Source: JAEWSN01 sp942493335 (lineage in GTDB: Bacteria > Bacillota > Clostridia > DSM-8532). Taken from it: DNA of 64,000 nt. How positions within the stretch are numbered: the first letter of the stretch is position 1; every line of letters starts with the position of its first letter. The position numbers and the translations under genes are program-made. The notes beneath the pieces are model-generated. The model was given only the letters and a program-made list of their open reading frames with translations, was not told the DNA's origin and did no database searches. Positions 16,607 to 25,028 of this stretch are shown in pieces. The DNA lies in NCBI GenBank assembly GCA_942493335.1, contig OW818693.1:4464001-4528000 (forward strand), given 5' to 3'.

Positions 16607-18088
16607 ATGACCGACAATACCGGCAACCCGAACACACCCAACCCGAACACACCCAACCCTGACGCATCCAGCCCGAACGCATCCGGGTCTGCGAACCCGG
16701 TTCATCCGAACACAGCGGCAGGAACCGGGAATCCAGATCATCCGAACGCAGCGGCAGGAACCGGGAATCCGGTTCATCCGAACGCATCCGCGGGAACCGG
16801 GAATCCAGTTCCACCGAACGCATCCGCGGGAACCGGGAACCCGGTTCATCCGAACCCATCCGCAGGAGCCGGGAACCCGGCACGTCCTGCCGGCAATCCA
16901 GGTCCGGGGAGCAACCCCGCTCCAACCGGACCCGCACCTACCCCATACAGCCGGGAGGGATTCAATGATCTCAACCGGCTTCTGGATCAAATGGACAGTG
17001 TGCTCGGGCGGCGGGATGCGGGTGCCCAACGGAGCATGAGCGGTGTATTCCGGGATGTGTTCGGACATGAACCCGGTGCGCCTTCCGCGCCCGGCAGCAA
17101 CCCGAATCCTTTTGCAAACAATCCTTCCGGCAGTTCCACGGGTTCTTCCGGCGGGTTCACCGGTTCTTCCGGCGCTCCCTCCGGAGCGGACAACATGGCG
17201 TTCGATTCCGGACAGGAACCCCCGCCGATGGAAGATGCGAACGAGGAACCCCGAAAATCCCTTGAAGAGCTGATGAACGAGCTCAACGCGTTGGTCGGTC
17301 TCGGCAAGGTCAAGGACGATGTGAAGTCCCTCACCAACATGGTACGCGTCATGCGCATGCGCAAGGAACGCGGCCTGCCGGAAGTGGACATGAGCCTGCA
17401 TCTCGTTTTCACGGGAAATCCCGGAACCGGCAAGACGACCGTGGCCCGGCTGCTTGCCGGCATCTACCGGGAGATCGGTGTGCTGGAAAAGGGACATCTC
17501 ATCGAGACGGACCGCTCCGGTCTGGTGGCCAAGTACGTCGGTCAGACAGCTCCGCTGGTGATGGACGTGGTCAAGCGCGCCATCGGCGGGGTACTGTTCA
17601 TCGATGAAGCCTATGCGCTTGTTTCCAGGCGTGGCGAGAACGACTTCGGGTTCGAAGCCGTCGATACGCTGCTTAAAGCGATGGAGGATCATCGGGATGA
17701 ACTCATCGTGATTGTCGCAGGATATCCGGACAAGATGGAGGAATTCCTTGAGTCCAATCCCGGATTGGTTTCCCGATTCAACAAATTCATCGAGTTCGAT
17801 GATTATGAACCGGAGGATCTGTCCCTGATTTTGCAGCGCATGGGCGACAAGAACGGGTATCTGTTCGATGCGGAAGCGAAGGAGAAGGCGAAAAAGCTCA
17901 TCGATACCGTATATGAGAACCGCTCCGACAATTTCGCCAATGCGCGCACGGTCCGAAACCTGTTCGAAAAACTGCTGACGATCCATGCAAACCGCATGGC
18001 GGAAAAACCGAATCCCACCGACGCCGAACTCTGTACGCTCATCGGCCTGGACGTGGATGCGATCGAGGTCGAGGAGCTGATGCGATGA
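16607..18088 (+). CDS. AAA+ ATPase of the CbbX/SpoVK type with long repeat-rich N-terminus
   Basis: A 493-residue protein. Residues 1-215 are low in complexity: Asn/Pro-rich, a five-copy 12-residue repeat (residues 30-89), then Ser/Gly-rich linkers. From about residue 225 it becomes a CbbX/SpoVK-like AAA+ domain (LVGLGKVKDDVKSL, Walker A GNPGTGKT near 270, Walker B VLFIDEAYAL, sensor region VAGYPDKMEEFL, NARTVRNLFE). Such ATPases remodel proteins; SpoVK acts in spore maturation, but a sporulation role here is only inference. AAAGGAGG at 16592-16599 supports the ATG at 16607; an in-frame GTG lies upstream at 16532. The stop overlaps the next gene (ATGA). Confidence 0.88.
   Translation: MTDNTGNPNTPNPNTPNPDASSPNASGSANPVHPNTAAGTGNPDHPNAAAGTGNPVHPNASAGTGNPVPPNASAGTGNPVHPNPSAGAGNPARPAGNPGPGSNPAPTGPAPTPYSREGFNDLNRLLDQMDSVLGRRDAGAQRSMSGVFRDVFGHEPGAPSAPGSNPNPFANNPSGSSTGSSGGFTGSSGAPSGADNMAFDSGQEPPPMEDANEEPRKSLEELMNELNALVGLGKVKDDVKSLTNMVRVMRMRKERGLPEVDMSLHLVFTGNPGTGKTTVARLLAGIYREIGVLEKGHLIETDRSGLVAKYVGQTAPLVMDVVKRAIGGVLFIDEAYALVSRRGENDFGFEAVDTLLKAMEDHRDELIVIVAGYPDKMEEFLESNPGLVSRFNKFIEFDDYEPEDLSLILQRMGDKNGYLFDAEAKEKAKKLIDTVYENRSDNFANARTVRNLFEKLLTIHANRMAEKPNPTDAELCTLIGLDVDAIEVEELMR
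16694..16873 (+). repeat. Five 36-bp in-frame tandem repeats in the AAA+ gene
   Basis: Five units encode 12-residue repeats of the form NPVHPNxxAGTG, with small changes between copies; a sixth, degenerate unit follows. They lie just after shorter Asn-Pro repeats (16621-16665). Repeats like this change copy number by slippage. Confidence 0.9.
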
Positions 18089-18765
18089 GTCTGGAAGGCA
18101 TTGTCGTGGATGAGCTGGTCCGCAGCCGCCGTCGGACGGTATCACTGGTCATTGACGAGGAGGCCCGGCTGGTCGTGCGCGCGCCGATGCGCATGGCCAT
18201 GCGGGACATCGAAGCGGTCATCCGGGAAAAAGACGAGTGGATCCGAAGGAACCGGGAGCTGATGCGCCACAGGTGCGCGGCGAAACCGGACCGGCATTAC
18301 GAGGAGGGCGAACCCTTTCTGTGGCTTGGCCGGAATCTCCGGTTGTCCCTGGTTCCCGGGGAACGGGCTGTGCGGCGCGAAGACGGCATTCTGCTGGTTC
18401 CGGATGTGGAAGGGGAACAGCGGCGAACCCTTGTGGACCGATGGTACAGGGAGGAAGCGCGTCGCATCCTCACGGAACGCATCCGGATCTGGTCCGCCCT
18501 GATGGGTCTTCCGTGCGACCGTCTGACCATCACGATGGCCAACCGTCGGTGGGGCTCCTGCAGCGGGCATGCCAATCTGAGTTTTACCGCCAGGCTCATC
18601 ATGGCGCCTGAGGATGTCGTCGATTATGTAGTGGTTCACGAGCTGGCCCATGTGGAACATAAGAACCATGGCAGCGGATTCTGGGCACTTGTCGCCGCCC
18701 AGATGCCGGAATACAACCTGCACAGGAAATGGCTGGCCGATCATGCGCACGGGATGGTGATCTGA
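18085..18765 (+). CDS. Zinc metallopeptidase of the YgjP/DUF45 family
   Basis: A 226-residue protein of the family also called SprT-like/WLM-related YgjP. The zinc site is VVHELAHVEHKNHGSGFW, with His185 and His189 as the first two ligands and Glu186 as the base. Upstream are NRRWGSCS and LIMAPEDVVDYVVVHE, both conserved in the family. Its substrate is unknown. Start and stop overlap the flanking genes by four bases and one base respectively, so it is translationally coupled to the AAA+ ATPase and the acetyltransferase, suggesting a shared process such as protein quality control. Confidence 0.88.
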   Translation: MSLEGIVVDELVRSRRRTVSLVIDEEARLVVRAPMRMAMRDIEAVIREKDEWIRRNRELMRHRCAAKPDRHYEEGEPFLWLGRNLRLSLVPGERAVRREDGILLVPDVEGEQRRTLVDRWYREEARRILTERIRIWSALMGLPCDRLTITMANRRWGSCSGHANLSFTARLIMAPEDVVDYVVVHELAHVEHKNHGSGFWALVAAQMPEYNLHRKWLADHAHGMVI

Positions 18766-19289
18766 TGGGATTGGGAAATCTGTTTCGCAAGGCGTTCCGG
18801 GTTGATGCGGAAGCCGGATCGACGCGCTTTCGGTTTCAGAAGGGCTTCGAGGAAATCCGCGGCGAGGAATTCCGGCTGGTGCTCGTGGAAAAAATGCAGG
18901 AAGACCGCTATCGGGGGTGGGTGCCCTCCTACCGGTATGAGATGTGGCCGTTGACGGATGATGAAGTGCTCGGTACCATTGACATCCGGATCGGCGACAA
19001 TGAGAACATCTTCTATGCGGGGCATATCGGATACCGGGTCCATGAACCGTACCGGGGGCACCACTATGCGGAAAAAGCCTGCAGGCTCATAGTCCGTGTC
19101 GCACGCGCGCACGGCATGAAACAGGTCGTCATCACCTGCAATCCGGACAATCCTGCGTCGAAACGGACCATCGAGCGGTTGGGCGCCAAGCTGGAGGGCA
19201 TTGTCGACATCCCGCCGCACAATGAGCTGTACCATTACGGCGACAGGCAAAAATGCAGGTTCATCTGGGATGTTCCGGACACGGATTGA
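18765..19289 (+). CDS. GNAT-family N-acetyltransferase
   Basis: A 174-residue acetyltransferase. The acetyl-CoA motif is visible as GYRVHEPYRGHHYAEKACRL, followed by VVITCNPDNPASKRTIERLG, both standard GNAT elements. The start is the ATG at 18765, which overlaps the TGA of the peptidase gene; a longer in-frame start at 18729 would bury its N-terminus in that gene. It is the last gene of the AAA+-peptidase-acetyltransferase trio and converges on murC. The acetyl acceptor is not predictable. Confidence 0.87.
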   Translation: MGLGNLFRKAFRVDAEAGSTRFRFQKGFEEIRGEEFRLVLVEKMQEDRYRGWVPSYRYEMWPLTDDEVLGTIDIRIGDNENIFYAGHIGYRVHEPYRGHHYAEKACRLIVRVARAHGMKQVVITCNPDNPASKRTIERLGAKLEGIVDIPPHNELYHYGDRQKCRFIWDVPDTD

Positions 19290-19376
19290 ACGGGACACAT
19301 TCAGCTCGGCACGGAGTCCGGCAAGCGGGTTCATTCCGGTACGGATAATAGCCGACGGATTCATTGCGATATAAAA

Positions 19377-20828
19377 TCAAACCGGCGTCGCGTCCGGCAT
19401 GGACATCAGTTCATCGGCCACGCGGAATACATCGCCTGCGCCCATCGTGAAGATCATGTCGCCTTTCCGCGCCCATCCCTTCGCTTTCAAGGCAGCCTCG
19501 CCGAATGAAGGCGTGTAGGCCGCATGGCCGCCGAGTTCGCAGATGCGGGCTGCAAGATCCCTCGAATGGACAAGCCCCTGATCAGGTTCGCGTGCCGCAT
19601 AGATGTCCAGCAGCAGAACCTGGTCAGCCTTTGCCAGCGCGTGGGCGAAGTTCTCGAACAGCTCCAGCGTCCGTGTATAGGTGTGCGGCTGAAAAATAAA
19701 GAGAATCCGTCCCTGCGTCATTTTTCGCGCCGTATCCAGCATGGTGTCGATCGCGGTCGGATGGTGCGCGTAATCATCGATCACCACAGCACCGCCGATG
19801 GAGCCCCTGTGTTCAAAGCGTCTGCCGGTTCCGAGAAAACGGGAAAGCCCGTCCGCAATGACGGCCGGCTCCATTCCCATCCGGTGGCACAGCGCGAAAC
19901 AACCAAGTGCGTTCGAGGCATTGTGCCGGCCGGGAACCGAAAGCGTTACACGGGTGAGTTTCCGGTCGTCCAGCAGGACATCGAAACTTGCCATTCCCGC
20001 TTCGAAAGTCAAATCCGATGCAAGATACAGCGCTTCGAGCCTGGAACCGGGGCTGCGCACGAAGTCTTGCGTGGCATCCGCCTGCTGGGGCTTGCATAAG
20101 GCGTAGCCGGCATAGGGGCGGGCAATCCGCATGCTCAGATTTTGGCAGCCTGCATCCTCCAGGTTCAATATCAGCGAACCGTCGGCCGGCATGTTTTGCG
20201 TATATCGGGCAAAGGATTCGAGGATTTCCTCGAGGTCCCGGAAAAAATCCAGATGGTCCGCTTCGATGTTGAGGATCAGGCTTCGATTCGGATGGAACTG
20301 CAGGAAACTGTTCTTGTACTCGCAGGCCTCCATGATGAAATGCACCGGGCCACCCAGCCGCGTATTTCCGCCGATGGACGGAAGAATGCCGCCGATATGG
20401 ACCGTCGGATCCAGATCCGCCGCCATCATCACGGTGGCCAGCATGCCCGTGCTGGTCGTTTTGCCATGGGTTCCTGCGACCGCCGCCGTATCTGCATAAC
20501 CAGCGGCAAGCATGCCAAGGAAGGTTCCCCTGTCCATGCGAGGGATGCCTTGCCGTGTCGCCTCCAGCAGATCCGGATTCTCCGCGGGGATGGCGGCCGT
20601 ATAGACCACGAGGGTCTGTCCGTTGATGCAGTCCGCACTGTGGGGAACGGTCACTTTTGCGCCCAGATCCCGCAATTGGGCGAGTGCGGGGCTTTCCTTC
20701 CAATCCGAACCGGTAACGGAAATGCCGCGGTGCAGCAGGATTTTTGCAAGTCCGCTCATGCTGATGCCGCCGATTCCGACAAAATGGACGGGACCGCGGC
20801 CGATGATGCGTTCAATGTCTGCTTCCAT
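19377..20828 (-). CDS. murC: UDP-N-acetylmuramate--L-alanine ligase
   Basis: MurC adds L-alanine to UDP-MurNAc, the first step of the peptidoglycan stem peptide, in the cytoplasm. The 483-residue protein has the N-terminal nucleotide-sugar site (VHFVGIGGISMSGLAKILLH), the ATP loop AVAGTHGKTTSTGML and the Mur ligase stretches MEACEYKNSFL and VIDDYAHHPTAI. GGAGG seven bases before the ATG supports the start. It is divergent from spoVG-glmU, another cell-wall precursor gene, across a 347-base promoter region. Confidence 0.97.
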   Translation of the reverse strand: MEADIERIIGRGPVHFVGIGGISMSGLAKILLHRGISVTGSDWKESPALAQLRDLGAKVTVPHSADCINGQTLVVYTAAIPAENPDLLEATRQGIPRMDRGTFLGMLAAGYADTAAVAGTHGKTTSTGMLATVMMAADLDPTVHIGGILPSIGGNTRLGGPVHFIMEACEYKNSFLQFHPNRSLILNIEADHLDFFRDLEEILESFARYTQNMPADGSLILNLEDAGCQNLSMRIARPYAGYALCKPQQADATQDFVRSPGSRLEALYLASDLTFEAGMASFDVLLDDRKLTRVTLSVPGRHNASNALGCFALCHRMGMEPAVIADGLSRFLGTGRRFEHRGSIGGAVVIDDYAHHPTAIDTMLDTARKMTQGRILFIFQPHTYTRTLELFENFAHALAKADQVLLLDIYAAREPDQGLVHSRDLAARICELGGHAAYTPSFGEAALKAKGWARKGDMIFTMGAGDVFRVADELMSMPDATPV

Positions 20829-20884
20829 GATGGTTCCTCCAATCGCCTGCCGGCGGGAAAACGGTTGCCGGGGCAGTTGCCTTC

Positions 20885-20915
20885 ATTATAACACCCCGCG
20901 CCTTTCCCGCATCAA
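20885..20915 (-). promoter_or_regulatory. Candidate murC promoter
   Basis: On the minus strand, TATAAT at 20885-20890 is preceded by TTGATG at 20910-20915. The 19-base spacer is long, so the -10 element is the firmer part. Confidence 0.55.
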
Positions 20916-21074
20916 CCCCATCCTGCCGAATCCCCTTTCGAAAACTGGTCAGGCATCCATGAGCCGACGCGGAAAAAAAGGTATGCACGTTTGTATCAAA
21001 TGGCTCATGATGACAAATCGGGATAGGGAATACAGATAACATGGGGAAATTTCATAAAAAACCAGAAAGAAATG

Positions 21075-21103
21075 TTTGTAATTTTGGCAGTATGCTATAT
21101 AAT
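21075..21103 (+). promoter_or_regulatory. Candidate spoVG promoter
   Basis: TTTGTA at 21075-21080 and TATAAT at 21098-21103 are 17 bases apart, inside an AT-rich stretch unlike the surrounding DNA. A sporulation sigma factor site of the sigma-H type, as used by spoVG in Bacillus, was not evident. Confidence 0.6.
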
Positions 21104-21175
21104 GTTTCCATCGGTGTTCATCACAACTGGCATGCAGCCGGGGACATCAAAACAGCGCACGGAGGTTGGAACGAC

Positions 21176-21466
21176 ATGGAGATTACAGACATCCGGATTC
21201 GCAAGGTCGAAGCCGAAGGGAAAATGAAGGCGGTTGTTTCCGTCACATTCGACAACGAATTTGTCGTGCACGACATCAAGATCATTGAAAGCCAGGGAGG
21301 TCTCTTCATCGCCATGCCAAGCCGCAAGACGCCGACAGGGGAATTCAGGGACATCGCCCACCCCATCAATGCGGATTCGCGCAACAAGGTACAGTCTGCC
21401 ATTCTGGTGAAATATCAGACCATGCTGGCGGAAGAGGAAATCTACGAACCGGTTGTGGAAGCGTAA
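21176..21466 (+). CDS. spoVG: Septation/RNA-binding regulator SpoVG
   Basis: A 96-residue SpoVG protein (ITDIRIRKVEAEGKMKAVVS; IIESQGGLFIAMPSRKTPTG), a small conserved nucleic-acid-binding regulator. In Bacillus it affects septation and spore cortex formation, and it is also present in non-sporulating relatives, so it does not prove sporulation. The ATG at 21176 follows GGAGG at 21161-21165. The gene sits upstream of glmU, an arrangement widely kept in Clostridia and Bacilli, but here a terminator-like hairpin lies between them. Confidence 0.96.
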   Translation: MEITDIRIRKVEAEGKMKAVVSVTFDNEFVVHDIKIIESQGGLFIAMPSRKTPTGEFRDIAHPINADSRNKVQSAILVKYQTMLAEEEIYEPVVEA

Positions 21467-21498
21467 TGTCCGTTGGCAATCCGAATTTATGATCGTCG

Positions 21499-21558
21499 TT
21501 CCGGCATGATGCCGGAAAAGCGCATGGCAGGCATCCGAAAGGGTGCCTGCCTCCTTTC
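21499..21558 (+). terminator. Tandem hairpins after spoVG, probable terminator
   Basis: A perfect 9-bp palindromic hairpin (21499-21517) is followed by GGCAGGCA (21526-21533) pairing with TGCCTGCC (21544-21551) and then TCCTTTC. The T run is interrupted, so some readthrough into glmU is likely. Confidence 0.6.
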
Positions 21559-21582
21559 GTGCCCGTTTCCTGCGGGGCATCA

Positions 21583-21611
21583 TTGAAAAAAGGAAGGAAA
21601 TATGGGAAAAT
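21583..21611 (+). promoter_or_regulatory. Weak candidate promoter for glmU
   Basis: TTGAAA at 21583-21588 and GAAAAT at 21606-21611, 17 bases apart, with TG before the -10. The -10 match is poor. Confidence 0.3.
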
Positions 21612-21755
21612 GACGGTGGGTTTCCGTCTGCGCCATGCCCTCCTAAGGAGTGTCGCCCGGAAACGTGCCGGTGTACGATCATGCCGGAAATGAAACCCGC
21701 CTGTCGTGCCCCGGGCATGGACGGAGCGGGTTGTCTGCATGGGAGGATGAACCCG

Positions 21756-23141
21756 ATGGGTGGTTTGACGACAGTGATCCTGGCAGCCGGAGCCGGCACA
21801 AGGATGAAATCCGACAAGGCGAAAGTGGCGCATGAGGCAGGAGGCCAATCCCTGCTGGCCTGGGTGATGGCCGCCGCAGGTGCCGCCGGTTCCACGCACA
21901 GCATCGTCGTGGTGGGCCATCAGGCGGATGAAGTGCGGAAACTGGTGCCGGAAGGAGCGGAATGCGTCCTTCAGGCGCAGCAACTGGGAACCGGACATGC
22001 GGTCCGTATGGCGGCCGAGCGGTTCACCGGGGAAACGGAAACCGTGCTGGTCTTGTGCGGAGACACCCCGCTTCTGCGTGGTGAAACGCTGAAAGCTGCG
22101 TGGGAAGGCCATCGCGCATCCGGAAGCAGTGCCACGGTCCTGACCTCCATTCTGGACGATGCCTCCGGCTACGGCCGCATCGTGCGTGACGGGCAGGGGC
22201 AGGTGGCCGGTATTGTGGAACATAAGGACGCTTCCGCCGACCAGCGCGCCATTCGTGAAATCAACACAGGCGTGTTCCTCTTCGAAGCGAAAGCGCTGAA
22301 GAACGTGCTTCCCCAGCTTCGAAACGACAACAATCAGAAGGAGTATTACCTGACGGACACCCTGGCGCTTGTTCTCCGGAACGGGGGAACGGTGGGTTCC
22401 CACCGGGTGGCGGATCCGGACGAGACACTCGGCGTGAATGACCGCGCACAGCTGGCCATGGCGGATGCCATCCTGCAGAACCGCATCCGGGAACGTCATA
22501 TGAAGGCAGGGGTATCCTTTCGTCTGCCTGAAACATCCTGGCTGGCGCAGGACGTGGAGATCGGAGCGGATACGGTCATCCTGCCCGGCTGCATGCTTGA
22601 GAAGGGCACGGTGGTGGGCGCAGGCTGCGTCATCGGCCCGAACACGCGCATTACGGGTTCTACGGTTGCCGCAGACGTCACGATCGCCAATTCCGTCGTG
22701 ACGGATTCGGAAATCGGGGAGGGAACCAAAGTGGGCCCCTTCGCCTATCTGCGTCCGGGCAGCCTGATCGGGCGCCATGTCAAGATCGGTGATTTTGTGG
22801 AAATCAAGAAATCGGTCATCGGAGATGATACTAAGATTTCCCATCTCACCTACGTGGGCGATGCGGAAGTCGGCAGGCGGGTCAACCTCGGCTGCGGCGT
22901 CGTCGTGGTCAACTACGACGGACGGGTCAAGAACCGGACCGTCATCGGAGACGATGCCTTTGTCGGCTGCAACACGAATCTCGTTTCTCCCGTTGAGATC
23001 AAGGAACATGCCTATATAGCGGCAGGGTCCACCATCACCATGGAAGTGCCGGCGTATGCGCTCGGTATCGCGAGAAGCCGGCAGACCGTGCTGGAGGATT
23101 GGGTGAAGCGAAAGGGCTTCGACAAGCCGAAGGGCACTTGA
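21756..23141 (+). CDS. glmU: Bifunctional UDP-GlcNAc pyrophosphorylase / glucosamine-1-phosphate acetyltransferase
   Basis: GlmU makes UDP-GlcNAc in two steps: acetylation of glucosamine-1-phosphate by the C-terminal half and uridylylation by the N-terminal half. The 461-residue protein starts with the nucleotidyltransferase loop LAAGAGTRMKSDKAKV and QQLGTGHAV, and from about residue 255 has left-handed beta-helix repeats ending in GCGVVVVNYDGRVKNRTVIG and the acetyl-CoA region. The ATG at 21756 is nine bases from GGGAGG (21741-21746); the in-frame ATG at 21747 directly abuts it. A nested hairpin (21694-21732) precedes the ribosome binding site. prs follows after 35 bases. Confidence 0.97.
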   Translation: MGGLTTVILAAGAGTRMKSDKAKVAHEAGGQSLLAWVMAAAGAAGSTHSIVVVGHQADEVRKLVPEGAECVLQAQQLGTGHAVRMAAERFTGETETVLVLCGDTPLLRGETLKAAWEGHRASGSSATVLTSILDDASGYGRIVRDGQGQVAGIVEHKDASADQRAIREINTGVFLFEAKALKNVLPQLRNDNNQKEYYLTDTLALVLRNGGTVGSHRVADPDETLGVNDRAQLAMADAILQNRIRERHMKAGVSFRLPETSWLAQDVEIGADTVILPGCMLEKGTVVGAGCVIGPNTRITGSTVAADVTIANSVVTDSEIGEGTKVGPFAYLRPGSLIGRHVKIGDFVEIKKSVIGDDTKISHLTYVGDAEVGRRVNLGCGVVVVNYDGRVKNRTVIGDDAFVGCNTNLVSPVEIKEHAYIAAGSTITMEVPAYALGIARSRQTVLEDWVKRKGFDKPKGT

Positions 23142-23176
23142 CCGAATGAAAGGGATCCGTTGTCTGGAGGGACGTC

Positions 23177-24139
23177 ATGAATTTGCACGGCAAGGACATC
23201 AAGATCTTCGCGGGAAACTCCAACAAAACCCTGGCGGAGGATATCGCCGCCCGGATCGGTTTGCCGCTCGGTGCGTCGGCGGTCGGGAAATTCAGCGACG
23301 GAGAGACAGCCATCAGCATCAATGAAGTAGTGCGCGGCTCGGATGTCTTTGTCATCCAGTCCACGAGCGCACCGGTCAATGACAATCTGATCGAGCTCCT
23401 GCTGCTCGTCGATGCCCTCAAACGTGCCTCAGCCGGACGCATCACGGCCGTCATCCCCTACTTCGGCTATGCGCGGCAGGATCGGAAGGCAAAGTCCCGG
23501 GATCCGATCTCCGCAAAACTGGTTGCGAACCTCATCACCGTGGCGGGGACTGACCGCATACTCACGATGGATCTGCATGCGCCGCAGCTGCAGGGCTTTT
23601 TCGACATCCCGCTGGACCACCTCGTCGGACAGCCCATTCTGGCGAAATATTTCCAGGAGCGGTTTTCGGATCAGATGGACGACGTGGTCGTCGTCTCCCC
23701 GGACATCGGAAGCGTCGGCCGGTGCCGCATGTTCGCGGAGAAGCTGGATGTGCCATTGGCCATCATCGACAAGCGCCGTCCGAAGGCGAACGTGAGTGAG
23801 ATCATGAACATCATCGGCGATGTCCGGAACAAGCGGGTCATTCTGGTGGATGACCTGATCGACACGGGCGGTACCATCGTCAATGCCGCAAATGCCCTCG
23901 CGGAAATCGGCGCCATCGAGGTCTTTGCCTGCTGCACGCACGCTGTCCTGTCCGGACCCGCCATCGAGCGGATCCGTCACTCCGCGATCAAGGAACTGGT
24001 CACCCTTGACACCATTCCGTTGAATGAGGAATGCCGGATTCCGCAGATCCGTGTGCTGACCGTCGCGGATGTGTTCGCGGAGGCCATCGAACGAATCTAC
24101 GGGGACATGTCCATCTCCACGCTGTTCACGCAGCTGTAG
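23177..24139 (+). CDS. prs: Ribose-phosphate pyrophosphokinase
   Basis: Prs makes PRPP from ribose-5-phosphate and ATP for purine, pyrimidine, histidine and tryptophan synthesis. The 320-residue protein has the class I features: IKIFAGNSNKTLAEDIA at the start, the catalytic loop YARQDRKAKSRDPISAKL and the PRPP-binding loop VDDLIDTGGTI near residue 220. GGAGG just upstream supports the ATG. glmU-prs-pth-mfd is a classical gene order in Bacillota. Confidence 0.97.
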   Translation: MNLHGKDIKIFAGNSNKTLAEDIAARIGLPLGASAVGKFSDGETAISINEVVRGSDVFVIQSTSAPVNDNLIELLLLVDALKRASAGRITAVIPYFGYARQDRKAKSRDPISAKLVANLITVAGTDRILTMDLHAPQLQGFFDIPLDHLVGQPILAKYFQERFSDQMDDVVVVSPDIGSVGRCRMFAEKLDVPLAIIDKRRPKANVSEIMNIIGDVRNKRVILVDDLIDTGGTIVNAANALAEIGAIEVFACCTHAVLSGPAIERIRHSAIKELVTLDTIPLNEECRIPQIRVLTVADVFAEAIERIYGDMSISTLFTQL

Positions 24140-24229
24140 CGCCGGTTCCGGATGCCCGGTCCCGGAAGAACGGTCCCGGACGGCCGTTCCGTCTGCCCAT
24201 CGATCTTGTCGGCATTTCAAGGAGGCATC

Positions 24230-24790
24230 ATGTTCGTCATCGCAGGCCTGGGAAATCCGGGCGCCCAATACGACAGGACCCGGCATAATGTCGGATTCGA
24301 TACGCTCGATTATTTTGCCGCGGAATACCGCATTTCCCTGAACCGCTCCAAACACAAGGGCATGGTGGGGGAAGGCGTCGTTCAGGGGAACAAGGTGATC
24401 CTGGTCAAACCGCAGACCTTCATGAATCTCAGCGGGGATTCCCTTCATGAGGTGCTCCATTTCTACAAGGTGCCGCCGGAGAACATGATTGTCGTCTATG
24501 ATGACATTGACCTCGCCGTCGGCAAGCTGCGCATCCGGCCCTCGGGCAGCGCTGGTACACACAACGGCATGCGGTCCATCCTGGCGCGTCTCGGGACGGA
24601 GGCGTTTCCGCGTGTCCGCATCGGTGTCGGCCGTCCTCCGGCAGGCTGGCAACTTGCGGATTACGTGCTTTCCCGTTTCAGCGGGGAAGAACGCGAAGCC
24701 GTCAATGGCGCCATCGAGCGCGCATCAACTGCGCTCGCGGCCATCATGCAGGGCGGCGCCGAAGCTGCCATGAGTCGTTACAACGGATAA
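24230..24790 (+). CDS. pth: Peptidyl-tRNA hydrolase
   Basis: Pth frees tRNAs from prematurely released peptidyl-tRNA. The 186-residue protein shows VIAGLGNPGAQYDRTRHNVG with the catalytic His19, KPQTFMNLSG, VVYDDIDLAVGKLRIR and GSAGTHNGMRSI. The ATG at 24230 follows AAGGAGG seven bases upstream; an earlier in-frame start at 24152 gives an unrelated leader. It lies between prs and mfd, which is the usual order. Confidence 0.96.
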   Translation: MFVIAGLGNPGAQYDRTRHNVGFDTLDYFAAEYRISLNRSKHKGMVGEGVVQGNKVILVKPQTFMNLSGDSLHEVLHFYKVPPENMIVVYDDIDLAVGKLRIRPSGSAGTHNGMRSILARLGTEAFPRVRIGVGRPPAGWQLADYVLSRFSGEEREAVNGAIERASTALAAIMQGGAEAAMSRYNG

Positions 24791-24844
24791 CGTGCGAAGA
24801 CCCGTTGTAGAATCGGCAACAAACATGGAGTATAGGGTGGGACT

Positions 24845-24901
24845 CCGGCAATTGATACAGTCGTCCTGCGACATTCAAAAACGATACCAATCAATTGCCG
24901 G
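24845..24901. repeat. 57-bp palindromic intergenic element, copy 1
   Basis: CCGGCAATTGAT (24845-24856) and its exact complement (24890-24901) enclose 33 bases. Read on the minus strand, the whole 57-base unit matches the element at 50425-50481 at 42 of 57 positions without gaps. It lies between pth and mfd. Confidence 0.75.
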
Positions 24902-24990
24902 GTCTATAAGGTACAGGATGGACCCGTCCATGCGTCTGCGGCTTGTTCTCCGCAAGAGGACATCCGCGTATGGATCGGACAGATTCGTTG

Positions 24991-25011
24991 TTCCCCGCAG
25001 CATGCGGGGAA
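24991..25011 (+). other. Hairpin just upstream of the mfd ribosome binding site
   Basis: TTCCCCGCA and TGCGGGGAA pair perfectly around a GCA loop; the GGAGG site of mfd begins six bases later. Such a stem could limit ribosome access or stabilise the transcript 5' of mfd. Confidence 0.6.
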
Positions 25012-25028
25012 GGCTTGGAGGAATGCGC

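Noticed and set aside
16694..16873. 36-bp repeats considered as a CRISPR array
   Set aside because: Units are directly adjacent without spacers, in frame inside a gene, and there are no cas genes.
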